A DNA stretch of 38,986 bases from Desulfobacter postgatei (GTDB lineage Bacteria > Desulfobacterota > Desulfobacteria > Desulfobacterales > Desulfobacteraceae): assembly GCA_002747145.1 (NCBI GenBank), contig PDTI01000063.1, positions 1-38,986 on the forward strand. The letters run 5' to 3'. Both the position numbers and the translations under genes were made by a program. Below are positions 1 through 7,631 of this stretch, in pieces. The notes under the pieces were generated by a model. That model did not search any database, was not told where the DNA came from, and saw only the letters and a program-made list of their open reading frames with translations. Numbering within the stretch: the stretch's first letter is position 1; every line of letters starts with the position of its first letter.

Positions 1-288
1 CAGGGATTTGGTTTCGGGAAAATCAATGCCGGGGAAACCCGTAAAACATGTATCCGGCTGTATCAATTATCCAAGGAAAAACTTGAATTGATAAAAATAG
101 AGGCGGATCGTTCCAGGTTTAATGTGGCCTTTTCCCCCTTTACCAGTATAAATCATAAAGGATTTGATATCTGTCTTGAATTAAAGCCGGGTGCGCCACA
201 CGGGGTGATGAACGATGTGATTACGCTGTATACCAACCTGAGCACAAGGCCCAGGATTGATGCGATGGTTCTGGCACTGGTGGAATGA
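1..288 (+). CDS. C-terminal part of an unidentified protein (DUF1573-like fold suspected)
   Basis: The reading frame is already open at base 1 and ends in TGA at 286-288, so only the last 95 residues are visible and the true start lies outside the window. The visible part opens with FGFGKINAGETRKT and has alternating hydrophobic strands. It ends with a TNLSTRP turn and a final hydrophobic strand. This order (an FG-x-I-x-x-GE strand, then a late T-N turn) resembles DUF1573-type immunoglobulin-like domains, but the usual cysteine pair is not in this piece. The family call is an inference from pattern only. An internal TTG at 88 could be mistaken for a start, but the frame continues upstream. 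The gene ends 38 bases before the iron transporter genes on the same strand. Confidence 0.6.
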   Translation, partial: QGFGFGKINAGETRKTCIRLYQLSKEKLELIKIEADRSRFNVAFSPFTSINHKGFDICLELKPGAPHGVMNDVITLYTNLSTRPRIDAMVLALVE

Positions 289-326
289 AACAGGTATAGA
301 CTGATCAAGTTTTAAAAGAGGTTATT

Positions 327-1334
327 GTGAAATTACTTCATATTTTAACCGTCATGTCGCTTTCCGTTTTTTTGTTTATTTTACCGGTAAAAGCGCAAGA
401 TGTTGTGATTTACACCTCTGTAGATCAGATTTTTTCAGAACCGGTTCTAAGGGCGTATGAAAAGCAGACGGGCGTTAACGTCAAAACGGTTTTTGATGTA
501 GAAGCCGCCAAAACAACCGGGCTGGTTAACCGCCTGATTGCCGAAAAAAAACGGCCCAAATGCGATGTGTTCTGGAACGGGGAAATCGGAAAAACCATTG
601 TTTTGAAGGAGAAAGGTGTGCTTTTGCCTTACCAGTCGCCTTCTGCAAAAGATATTCCTGATCTGTTTGTTGATAAAGAATATTACTGGACAGGTTTTGG
701 GGCCAGGGCCAGAGTGTTGATTTATAATACAAAGATGCTGTCTGAAGCGGATCTTCCCAAATCAATCCTTGAATTAACCCAAGCAAAGTGGCAGGGCAAG
801 GTTGCCATGGCCTACCCGCTTTTTGGGACAACGGCCACCCATGTCGCAGCCATGTACCAGGCCATGGGGGAAGAAAAAACCAAAAAATACCTGGCGGACT
901 TAAAAGCCAATGACCTAGTGATGGTGGATGGCAATTCCGTGGTAAGGGATATTGTTGTGGAAGGAAAAGTGCCTATCGGGTTTACCGATACCGACGATGC
1001 CAATGTGGCCATTCAGTCCGGCAGGCCCGTAAAAATGATTTATCCGGATAGGGGCGGAATCGGCACCCTGTTAATTCCCAATACCGTTGCCTTGATAAAA
1101 AATGCACCCCACGAAGATCAGGGAAAAAGACTCATTGATTATCTCTTGAGTCGGGAGGTGGAAAGTCGCTTGTCCTATTGCGAATCCGCCCAGATGCCGG
1201 TCAGGCGGGGGGTTAAGACGCCAGCCCATGTCCCGGAGTATACATCCATTACCCCAATGAAGGTGAATTATTATAAAATCGCTATAGATATGAAACCCGC
1301 TGCTAAGTTTTGCAGACACCTGTTTATTCGTTAA
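327..1334 (+). CDS. Periplasmic iron(III)-type ABC transporter substrate-binding protein
   Basis: Predicted 335-residue exported solute-binding protein of the FbpA/FutA class, which captures ferric iron in the periplasm for the permease and ATPase encoded next. Residues 1-23 form a signal peptide with a hydrophobic core and a cleavage site near VKA-QDV. The mature protein opens with VVIYTSVDQ, the typical first strand of iron-binding class-1 solute-binding proteins. NRLIAEKKRPKCDVFW and the late NYYKIA region, with paired tyrosines, also fit this class; paired tyrosines ligate iron in FbpA. The GTG start at 327 is chosen because an AAAAGAGG ribosome-binding site sits just upstream and the signal peptide begins there. 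Related proteins bind phosphonates or other anions, so the substrate is inferred. It is the first gene of a three-gene transporter cluster. Confidence 0.85.
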   Translation: MKLLHILTVMSLSVFLFILPVKAQDVVIYTSVDQIFSEPVLRAYEKQTGVNVKTVFDVEAAKTTGLVNRLIAEKKRPKCDVFWNGEIGKTIVLKEKGVLLPYQSPSAKDIPDLFVDKEYYWTGFGARARVLIYNTKMLSEADLPKSILELTQAKWQGKVAMAYPLFGTTATHVAAMYQAMGEEKTKKYLADLKANDLVMVDGNSVVRDIVVEGKVPIGFTDTDDANVAIQSGRPVKMIYPDRGGIGTLLIPNTVALIKNAPHEDQGKRLIDYLLSREVESRLSYCESAQMPVRRGVKTPAHVPEYTSITPMKVNYYKIAIDMKPAAKFCRHLFIR

Positions 1335-1378
1335 ATCTGTGCTGTCAGAGCCGACGTTTTTAATTGCAGCCCGCTGCC

Positions 1379-2944
1379 ATGACCCTTCCACGATCCTTCA
1401 GATACCCGGTTTTCTTTCTATTCTTTATGATTGTCCTTCTGCCGGTTTGCTATTTGTTTGGATCTGCATTTTTTGCCGGTTCCGGAAATATTGTGGGGCG
1501 GCTGCACAGCGTTTTTGAATCCCGGCAGTGGACATTGATCGGCAATAGCCTTTTTATCGGGATTGGGACCACCTGTTTCTGTTTCATTACAGGGGTCCCC
1601 TATGCCTTTTTGTGCCTTCGGACCCATTTAAAATTTCGGAAATTATTTATCTGGATTTATATTATCCCCCTTCTCATTCCACCCTATATCCATGCCATTG
1701 CCTGGGGGCATCTGGCAGCGTTTTCTGAGACATATCTTTTTTTCGACATCCATGGGAAGCTGGGAGTGATTTGTGTTTTAACCTGTTCCTATTTCCCATT
1801 TATGGTACTGACCACCATCAGCGCTCTCAAAGGAATTGACCGGAATATGGAAGAGGCGGCCCTGATGAACCAGGGCAAAGGATATACATTGTGGAAAGTC
1901 ACGCTGCCCCTTGCCATGCCCAATATGATCTCAGGGGCGGTTCTTGTATTTGTTTTTTCCATTATCAATGTCAGTGTGCCGGATTTTTTTCGTGTAAAGG
2001 TATATCCGCTTGAAATTTTTATTCAATTCAGTGCGTTTTACGATGACCTTGCCGCAGCCTCTCTGTCCCTTCCGATGATCGGCCTTGCCTATGTTTTGAT
2101 CATATGCCGGCATGCGTACTTAAAAGATAAATCCTTTGTGCAGATCTCAGCCGGCCAAAACAAGCATATTCGGTTTGAGCTGGGAAAATACCGAATTCCC
2201 GCTCTGATATTCTGCATTTTTTCCATTGGATGTTCGGTAATTCTGCCCGTATTTGTCCTCCTTGGCGTTGCAGGCCCATTCTCGACTTATATTGAGGCGG
2301 CTGTCACATCAATGCATCAAATCTTATACAGTCTTATTCTTGCCTGTCTGGGAAGTGCGTTGACAATGATCCTGGGTGGATTAACCGCATATATCATGGT
2401 TCGCACAGCAGATTTTGTTTCAAATGTGCTGTGGTTTTGTGTGTTTCTTCCTCTGGCCGTTCCTGCAACGGCCTTTGCCATCGGATTGATCGGCGTATGG
2501 AACCGCGGGGTGATTGATGTGGTGTACAGCAGTTCGGTGATTATCCTGTTTGGATATATTGCACGATTTTTCCCCTTTGCGGTTATCATTTTTCTTTCAG
2601 GGCTCGCCCAGATTGGCCGGAACCTTGAAGAAGCGGCTGTCATGGCAGGGGCCTCAACGATGAAAGTGCTAGGAAAAATAGTGTTTCCCCTTTTAAAACA
2701 ATATGTTGCTGCCGTATCATTTATCATTTTTATATTATCATTCGCAGAGCTGGGCACCACGCTGCTCATTATCCCGCCCGGCAGGGAAACCATTCCGATT
2801 AAAATTTATAATCTGATGCATTATGGAGCGGATCAGCGTGTTGCAGCGCTGTGTGTCATCCTTGTGGGCATTATCCTTGTTACTTCCGCTTTTTTCCTGT
2901 TATGGTACCGGAAATTTGCTGCAACGGTTCAGGACGTTCAATGA
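1379..2944 (+). CDS. Iron(III)-type ABC transporter permease, fused two-module protein
   Basis: A permease of about 521 residues made of two tandem copies of the binding-protein-dependent inner-membrane module, as in FbpB. Many hydrophobic segments are spread along its length, roughly six per half. Each half has a coupling EAA loop: EEAALMNQGKGYTLW followed by LPLAMPN in the first half, and EEAAVMAGASTMKVL followed by FPLLKQ in the second. These loops dock onto the ATPase. ATG at 1379 is preferred. An in-frame TTG at 1364 would add five residues (MQPAA) but has no clear ribosome-binding site. The stop codon overlaps the start of the ATPase gene (ATGA at 2941-2944), which indicates translational coupling. 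Confidence 0.88.
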   Translation: MTLPRSFRYPVFFLFFMIVLLPVCYLFGSAFFAGSGNIVGRLHSVFESRQWTLIGNSLFIGIGTTCFCFITGVPYAFLCLRTHLKFRKLFIWIYIIPLLIPPYIHAIAWGHLAAFSETYLFFDIHGKLGVICVLTCSYFPFMVLTTISALKGIDRNMEEAALMNQGKGYTLWKVTLPLAMPNMISGAVLVFVFSIINVSVPDFFRVKVYPLEIFIQFSAFYDDLAAASLSLPMIGLAYVLIICRHAYLKDKSFVQISAGQNKHIRFELGKYRIPALIFCIFSIGCSVILPVFVLLGVAGPFSTYIEAAVTSMHQILYSLILACLGSALTMILGGLTAYIMVRTADFVSNVLWFCVFLPLAVPATAFAIGLIGVWNRGVIDVVYSSSVIILFGYIARFFPFAVIIFLSGLAQIGRNLEEAAVMAGASTMKVLGKIVFPLLKQYVAAVSFIIFILSFAELGTTLLIIPPGRETIPIKIYNLMHYGADQRVAALCVILVGIILVTSAFFLLWYRKFAATVQDVQ

Positions 2945-3657
2945 TAAAAGTTGAAAATTTAAAATTTCGGTATGGAACCCACTGGATTTTAAAAGGGGTT
3001 GACCTTCAGGCGCAAAAAAATGAGACGCTGGCACTAATCGGCCCTTCCGGTTGCGGGAAAACAACCCTTTTAAGGCTTGTGGGCGGTTTTGAAATGCCTT
3101 ATCACGGGGAGATCACTATCGAAGATGTGATGGTCAGCCGCCCTGGATTTGTGGTGCCCCCGCACAAAAGGCACCTATCCCTGATCTTCCAGGATCTGGC
3201 GCTCTGGCCCCATTTGACTGTCGAAGAACATCTGTTGTTTGTGTTACATGATAAAAAAAAAGAAAACGCCTGTGTGGTGAACAGGGTAACGGCGCTTCTT
3301 AAAAATGTTGACCTTGCACCATGCGCTGACCGGTTTCCCCACCAGCTTTCTGGCGGTGAAAAACAACGGCTTGCCATTGCAAGGGGGATTGCAAAAAATC
3401 CCAACTATCTACTCATGGATGAACCGTTTAACAATCTTGATCCCATTTTAAAAAAGGATCAGGAAAATTTTTTAAATCAGTTAAAAGAACAATTTCAGAT
3501 GGGCATTATCTATGTGTCGCACAACATTGAAGAAGTTAAAAATATTGCAGACCGCATCGCCATTATGAAAAAAGGACGAATCATACAGACAGACACCAAA
3601 CAGAACGTTCTTGAAAATCCATTGGATGAATTTGTAACATCATTTTTAAATTGCTGA
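2941..3657 (+). CDS. ABC transporter ATP-binding protein (iron(III)/spermidine class)
   Basis: A 238-residue ATPase that powers the upstream permease. Walker A is GPSGCGKT near residue 38. The Q-loop lies in LIFQDLALWPHLT, the ABC signature is LSGGEKQRLAIARG, Walker B is YLLMDEPFNNLD and the switch histidine is in VSHNIEE. The ATG at 2941 overlaps the permease stop by four bases. The same frame runs open upstream to 2851, but that stretch is the permease gene read in another frame and is not part of this protein. It lacks the long C-terminal TOBE/regulatory domain of full-length FbpC or PotA proteins (about 350 residues), so it is a minimal ATPase. Together with the two preceding genes it forms a complete importer. 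Confidence 0.9.
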   Translation: MIKVENLKFRYGTHWILKGVDLQAQKNETLALIGPSGCGKTTLLRLVGGFEMPYHGEITIEDVMVSRPGFVVPPHKRHLSLIFQDLALWPHLTVEEHLLFVLHDKKKENACVVNRVTALLKNVDLAPCADRFPHQLSGGEKQRLAIARGIAKNPNYLLMDEPFNNLDPILKKDQENFLNQLKEQFQMGIIYVSHNIEEVKNIADRIAIMKKGRIIQTDTKQNVLENPLDEFVTSFLNC

Positions 3658-3691
3658 TTAAAGGGTTCAATCAGCAGACAGGGAACAGATC

Positions 3692-4225
3692 ATGAGAATA
3701 ATGGTTAAGGCCGCCAGAATACAAAGAACAATCTACATGCTCGCTTTGGCGCCCCTTGCCGTTTTGTGGGTCAGCATACCCGTGGCAAGGGGAGACAGTT
3801 CAGCCGTTTTTTCCACTTGGACAGGCTTTGAAGTGGATAAATGTGCATCCATCTGGCTGATTAAAACCTATATACATCCTGATGCTGAAATTCGGTTTTA
3901 CAATAAGGATAACAAAAAAACTGAAGGCATTTTGTTTGATACCCCGACAGCTAAATTCAGGCGGTATTTTAACATGTCAACGTATGAATCCTTGATAAAA
4001 CATTATAAAATAAACGATCCTGCACTGGGATATATTGGAAAGATCATCCACGACATTGAAATTAATACCTGGGAAAAAAAGGTGATGCCGGAGACGATCG
4101 AAGTCAGGGACGCTGTGAACAGAATTATCTGGCAGACAAAAGACAATACCCAAGTGGTAAAAAAATCGAACCAGTATTTTGATTTTTTATATGAGCATAT
4201 TTCTGAAAAATACAAGTTTCCCTGA
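3692..4225 (+). CDS. Exported ChrB-like (chromate resistance C-terminal domain) protein
   Basis: A 177-residue protein with a hydrophobic N-terminal segment (about residues 12-33, ending VARGDSS) that looks like a signal peptide. The rest matches the ChrB C-terminal domain pattern: DKCASIWLIKTYIHPDAEI, then FDTPTAKFRRY, then a DPALGYIGKIIHDIE segment. In chromate operons this domain accompanies the ChrA efflux pump. Here there is no ChrA, and the gene sits 34 bases after an iron-importer ATPase, so a periplasmic role linked to metal uptake is possible but unproven. ATG 3692 follows an AGGGAAC ribosome-binding site; ATG 3701 is an alternative. The family call rests on motif recognition. Confidence 0.7.
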   Translation: MRIMVKAARIQRTIYMLALAPLAVLWVSIPVARGDSSAVFSTWTGFEVDKCASIWLIKTYIHPDAEIRFYNKDNKKTEGILFDTPTAKFRRYFNMSTYESLIKHYKINDPALGYIGKIIHDIEINTWEKKVMPETIEVRDAVNRIIWQTKDNTQVVKKSNQYFDFLYEHISEKYKFP

Positions 4226-4228
4226 CAT

Positions 4229-4395
4229 GAGAGTTTGTTTGCTCATTGATGAATCGGCTGCAATCCCATGAAAATGGCCCCAATTCCCCCAAATTTTATG
4301 CCAATAGTCCCGCTATTAACAACAAAATTTGTGAAAATTGGTTCTCATTTTCATGGGATTTCGCTTCGATCCCCTAATTATCAAACAGGCTTTTA
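4229..4395 (+). repeat. Element A, copy 1 (about 167-bp palindromic MITE-like repeat)
   Basis: A long imperfect inverted repeat. The left arm carries GATGAATCGGCTGCAATC and CATGAAAATGG; the right arm carries TTTCATGGGATTTCGCTTCG and AATTATCAAAC. The arms pair over almost their whole length around a short centre (AATAGTCCCGCTATT). No ORF is credible inside it. Related copies lie at 7451, 8451, 15076, 29601 and 36729. The ends of this copy have drifted (GAGAGTTTG and AGGCTTTTA instead of GAGCGTGTTTG and ACGCTCTTA). Confidence 0.9.
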
Positions 4396-4396
4396 G

Positions 4397-4430
4397 GGGA
4401 AAATTAACATTCCGCAACAGCCTGGCGACA
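4397..4430 (-). repeat. Element C fragment
   Basis: Read on the minus strand, this stretch (CGCCAGGCTGTTGCGGAATG followed by a TTAATTTT run) matches 15231-15270 and the left end of the longer palindrome at 21732-21862 with a few substitutions. It lies directly after element A copy 1, so this intergenic space is almost entirely repeat-derived up to the mla promoter. Confidence 0.65.
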
Positions 4431-4467
4431 ATATTTAGCATTCATGTGTCAGCACTGTTCAAACTTC

Positions 4468-4496
4468 TTGTCTTTTGAAAAAAGAATGCCTATAAA
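4468..4496 (+). promoter_or_regulatory. Sigma-70-type promoter of the mla operon
   Basis: TTGTCT at 4468-4473 and TATAAA at 4491-4496 are separated by exactly 17 bases. Transcription should begin near 4503-4505, right at the mlaE ATG (4506). That leaves almost no leader, and no Shine-Dalgarno sequence precedes the ATG. The promoter call is by consensus matching only. Confidence 0.55.
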
Positions 4497-4505
4497 CTAT
4501 AGACT

Positions 4506-5300
4506 ATGTTCAAACTGCGTATTGAGAAATTAGGCTCAGCCGTGATTGACGGCATCCAGTCCATTGGCCGAATGTCACTCTTTTTTTTACAAGGTGTCTG
4601 CCGGAATTTTGTGCCCTTTGTTCAATTTTCCAAAATTATGGAGCAGATGTGGTTTATTGGCACTAAATCCATGTTTGTCATTGTTTTAACCGCCATATTC
4701 ACCGGCATGGTTCTGGGGCTTCAAGGGTATTATACCCTGGTGGATTACGGCTCCGAAGCCACCCTTGGATCAGCTGTTGCCATGACCCTTATTCGTGAGC
4801 TTGGGCCTGTGCTGACCGCCATCATGATTGCGGCCCGGGCCGGATCAGCCATGGCTGCGGAAATCGGTGTCATGCGGATTTCAGAACAGATTGACGCCCT
4901 TGAAACCATGGATATTAATCCTGTAAGGTTTACCTTTTCCCCGCGACTTTCAGCATCTATTATCAGTTTTCCGCTGTTAACAGCACTTTTTGATGTCACA
5001 GGCATATTTGGCGGGTTTCTGACAGGGGTGATCATGCTGGGTGTCAACCGCTATATTTACATGGATAAGGTGATCCAAAGCATTGAACTTGCCGATGTCA
5101 CCGGCGGGTTTGTCAAGGCCCTGGTATTTGGCATGGTTGTCACAACCATATGTTGTTACAAAGGCTATTTTGCCCATATGTCAGACACCCAGGCTGGAAA
5201 GGGGGCTAAAAGTGTATCCCTGGCCACAACCAATGCGGTTGTGAATTCATGTATTTTTATTCTGGTTTTTGATTATATCATTACCTCTTTTCTGGTTTAA
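4506..5300 (+). CDS. mlaE: MlaE-family lipid ABC transporter permease
   Basis: The 264-residue inner-membrane permease of the Mla (maintenance of lipid asymmetry) system, which moves phospholipids between the inner and outer membranes. The hallmark of the family is seen in the stretch TLIRELGPVLTAIMIAARAGSAMAAEIG with MRISEQIDALETM, followed by several C-terminal membrane helices. The N-terminal LGSAVIDGIQSIG segment is conserved in the family and supports ATG 4506 rather than ATG 4572, although 4506 has no ribosome-binding site. The ATPase gene follows after two bases. Length is normal. Confidence 0.93.
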   Translation: MFKLRIEKLGSAVIDGIQSIGRMSLFFLQGVCRNFVPFVQFSKIMEQMWFIGTKSMFVIVLTAIFTGMVLGLQGYYTLVDYGSEATLGSAVAMTLIRELGPVLTAIMIAARAGSAMAAEIGVMRISEQIDALETMDINPVRFTFSPRLSASIISFPLLTALFDVTGIFGGFLTGVIMLGVNRYIYMDKVIQSIELADVTGGFVKALVFGMVVTTICCYKGYFAHMSDTQAGKGAKSVSLATTNAVVNSCIFILVFDYIITSFLV

Positions 5301-5302
5301 TC

Positions 5303-6043
5303 ATGGCTCAGCCTTTTATTGAACTGATAGATATTCACAAAAATTTTTCAGGCAACCATGTGCTTGACGGCGTCAATCTAACCATTGAAAAGGGTATGGT
5401 AACCTGCGTAATTGGTAAAAGCGGCTGCGGAAAATCTGTGTTGCTCAAACATATTATTGGCTTAATACTGCCGGATTCAGGTTTGGTCTGTGTGGATGGT
5501 GTGCCTACGAATCAAATGGTCAAGGCGCAGAAACACAAGTTTTACAGGCAGGTATCCTATATGTTCCAGGACAATGCCCTGTTTGATTTCTTAACAGTGT
5601 GGCAAAACATTGCCCTGCCGTTAACCGAGAAAAGAATGGTGCCCATGGATGAAATCCGGCAGCGGGTCAAAGAAAAAATGCTGGCGCTGGAGATCAGCAG
5701 CCACGCAAATAAATATCCGGCCCAGTTGTCCGGAGGGATAAAAAAGCGTGTGGCCCTTGCCCGGGCTTTGATCACCGAACCTGTTGCCGTACTTTTTGAC
5801 GAGCCCACGTCAGGGCTTGATCCGGTGAGAAAAAACAATGTTCATGCCATGATTTCCACTTACCAGAAAGAATTCGGCTTTACCGCTGTTATTGTCAGCC
5901 ATGACATCCCTCAGGTATTTACCATGTCACAGCGTGTGGCTATGCTTGATCAGGGTAAAATTATCTATTTTGGAAAAAGTGACGGGATTTTTCAGACTGA
6001 AAATAACACAGTAAAGGCATTTATCGCAGGAAAAGAGGGGTGA
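5303..6043 (+). CDS. mlaF: MlaF-type lipid ABC transporter ATP-binding protein
   Basis: The 246-residue ATPase of the Mla transporter. Walker A is GKSGCGKS near residue 37, the Q-loop region is YMFQDNALFDFLTV, the signature is QLSGGIKKRVALARAL, Walker B is AVLFDEPTSGLDP and the H-loop is VSHDIPQ. The signature with GGIKKR instead of GGQ(Q/R)QR is typical of MlaF and distinguishes it from ordinary importers. The gene starts two bases after mlaE and is followed 26 bases later by mlaD. Confidence 0.93.
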   Translation: MAQPFIELIDIHKNFSGNHVLDGVNLTIEKGMVTCVIGKSGCGKSVLLKHIIGLILPDSGLVCVDGVPTNQMVKAQKHKFYRQVSYMFQDNALFDFLTVWQNIALPLTEKRMVPMDEIRQRVKEKMLALEISSHANKYPAQLSGGIKKRVALARALITEPVAVLFDEPTSGLDPVRKNNVHAMISTYQKEFGFTAVIVSHDIPQVFTMSQRVAMLDQGKIIYFGKSDGIFQTENNTVKAFIAGKEG

Positions 6044-6069
6044 TACCCTTTAACGATTAAGGACAGGTT

Positions 6070-6519
6070 ATGAAATCAATTAATAGGGAGTTATATGTGG
6101 GCCTCTTTGTTCTGATCGGCCTTTTGTGTGCGGGGTATCTTACGGTTGTACTGGGTGGTGTGCCGATGTTTGGCCCAAAGGGGTATACGGTGTATGCATA
6201 TTTTACCTCTGTCAGTGGTTTGAAAAACGGCGCCGGTATTGAGATGGCCGGTGTTGAGATCGGTAATGTTTCTAAGATCATGCTGGACACAGAACGTCTG
6301 GAAGCAAAGGTTGCCCTCAGGGTCAACCAAGGGATAAAACTTAGTGAAGACAGTATTGCTTCCATTAAAACCGCAGGAATTATCGGTGAAAAATATATTT
6401 CCATTTCTCCGGGTGGATCTGATATCATGCTTGAAGAGGACGATGTCTTTACTAATACCGAATCTGCCCTGGATATTGAATCATTGGTCAGAAAATTTAT
6501 CTTTAAAGATAAGACCTGA
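6070..6519 (+). CDS. mlaD: MlaD, MCE-domain lipid-transport protein
   Basis: A 149-residue protein with one N-terminal membrane anchor (about residues 9-29, LFVLIGLLCAGYLTVVLGG) and a single MCE domain, seen in YTVYAYFTSVSGLKNGAGIEMAGVEIGNV and SIKTAGIIGEKYISISPG. MlaD forms a hexameric ring on the MlaFE complex that holds lipid in the periplasm. It ends soon after the MCE domain, as in short single-domain MlaD proteins. ATG 6070 follows AAGGACAGGTT. It is the third gene of the operon. Confidence 0.92.
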   Translation: MKSINRELYVGLFVLIGLLCAGYLTVVLGGVPMFGPKGYTVYAYFTSVSGLKNGAGIEMAGVEIGNVSKIMLDTERLEAKVALRVNQGIKLSEDSIASIKTAGIIGEKYISISPGGSDIMLEEDDVFTNTESALDIESLVRKFIFKDKT

Positions 6520-6553
6520 TACTGAACAGATGAAAACCCCAGGAGAAATATAT

Positions 6554-7426
6554 ATGAAATCTTATCTGGTTCTTATCGTTATCATCCTGACATTGATCAC
6601 AGGGCCTGTCGTGGCCGGAAACACAGCGGATCAAACCGGACAAGCGGCATCTTTGTCGAGTTCAGATCGTGTACCTGACCAACGGGCAGCTGGTGCAGCC
6701 GACCAGGCGGATACGGCAGAAGATGACGGGTTTGAAGCTGATATTTTTGAAGAAAATCAAGCCGGTCCCCAGTCCCATACCATAGTAGCAGATCCCCTTG
6801 AAGGATTTAACCGTGCTGTTTTCGTCTTTAATGATAAACTTTACATGTATGGTTTAGAGCCAATCGCAAAGGGATACAAGAGGGTTGTTCCCCCCTTTGC
6901 CCGCAAAGGGATTAACAATTTTTTTAACAATTTGTTTTTCCCCATCCGTTTTGTCAATGACCTGCTCCAGGGCAATGGGGAAGCTGCAGCTATGGAATTT
7001 TCCGCCTTTTTCATCAATACAACCCTTGGTTTTGGCGGATTAAATGATTTTGCCCAGAAATACGTGGGCATCCGGCCCCAGGATGAAGATTTTGGCCAAA
7101 CCCTGGGATCATACGGCATTGGAAATGGATTTTACCTGGTGCTGCCCGTTTTGGGGCCCAGTTCTTTGAGGGATGCCGTGGGCAGGGCAGGGGACTGGTT
7201 TGTCAATCCCATCAATTATGCACAGCCCTGGGAATTATCTTGGGGCGCCTTGGGGCTTGACAAGGTGAGCCGGACATCATTTCACATCGGAGAGTATGAA
7301 GCATTCAAAAAAGCCTCACTAGATCCCTACACAGCCATGCGCAATGCTTACATCCAGAAGCGTAACGCCCTTGTCAGAAATGCGGTGGGCGCTCAGGAAT
7401 TAAAAACCGAAATGACTAAAGAATAG
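6554..7426 (+). CDS. mlaA: MlaA/VacJ-family outer-membrane lipid-asymmetry protein
   Basis: A 290-residue protein of the MlaA (VacJ) family, which removes misplaced phospholipids from the outer leaflet of the outer membrane. The family core begins at DPLEGFNRAVFVFND and continues through RKGINNFFNNLFFPIRFVNDLLQG, FINTTLGFGGLNDFA and EDFGQTLGSYGIGNGFYLVLPVLGPSSLRD. ATG 6554 is preferred: CAGGAG lies seven bases upstream and a signal peptide begins there (MKSYLVLIVIILTLITGPVVAG). Upstream in-frame codons overlap mlaD. Unlike E. coli MlaA, no lipobox cysteine is visible, so the protein looks exported but not lipidated. An acidic linker of about 50 residues separates the signal from the core. No mlaC or mlaB follows. 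Confidence 0.92.
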   Translation: MKSYLVLIVIILTLITGPVVAGNTADQTGQAASLSSSDRVPDQRAAGAADQADTAEDDGFEADIFEENQAGPQSHTIVADPLEGFNRAVFVFNDKLYMYGLEPIAKGYKRVVPPFARKGINNFFNNLFFPIRFVNDLLQGNGEAAAMEFSAFFINTTLGFGGLNDFAQKYVGIRPQDEDFGQTLGSYGIGNGFYLVLPVLGPSSLRDAVGRAGDWFVNPINYAQPWELSWGALGLDKVSRTSFHIGEYEAFKKASLDPYTAMRNAYIQKRNALVRNAVGAQELKTEMTKE

Positions 7427-7450
7427 TAACGCATTCAATGAACAGGCTCT

Positions 7451-7616
7451 TAGAGCGTGTTTGATAATTGATGAATCGGCTGCAATCCCATGAAAATGGC
7501 TCCAATTTCCCCAAATTTTCTTTTAATAGTCCGGCTATTAACAGAAAATTTGTGAAAATTGGTTCTCATTTTCATGAGATTTCGCTTCGATCCCCTAATT
7601 ATCAAATACGCTCTTA
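7451..7616 (+). repeat. Element A, copy 2 (intact)
   Basis: A well-preserved copy with terminal inverted repeats GAGCGTGTTTGATAATT and AATTATCAAATACGCTC, flanked on both sides by TTA, which looks like a 3-bp target duplication. The arms pair along about 75 bases each around AATAGTCCGGCTATT. It lies between mlaA and the nitrilase gene. Confidence 0.92.
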
Positions 7617-7631
7617 GGCCCATGGGCCTTA
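7615..7631. repeat. Element B footprint (bare terminal palindrome)
   Basis: TAGGCCCATGGGCCTTA is the two outer ends of element B joined without the interior, as expected if the element was lost by precise internal deletion or an ends-only remnant was left. Its TTA (7629-7631) is the stop codon (TAA) of the minus-strand nitrilase gene. Confidence 0.7.

Noticed and set aside
6344..6553. Longer start for mlaA
   Set aside because: The extension overlaps mlaD in another frame and would hide the signal peptide that begins at 6554.
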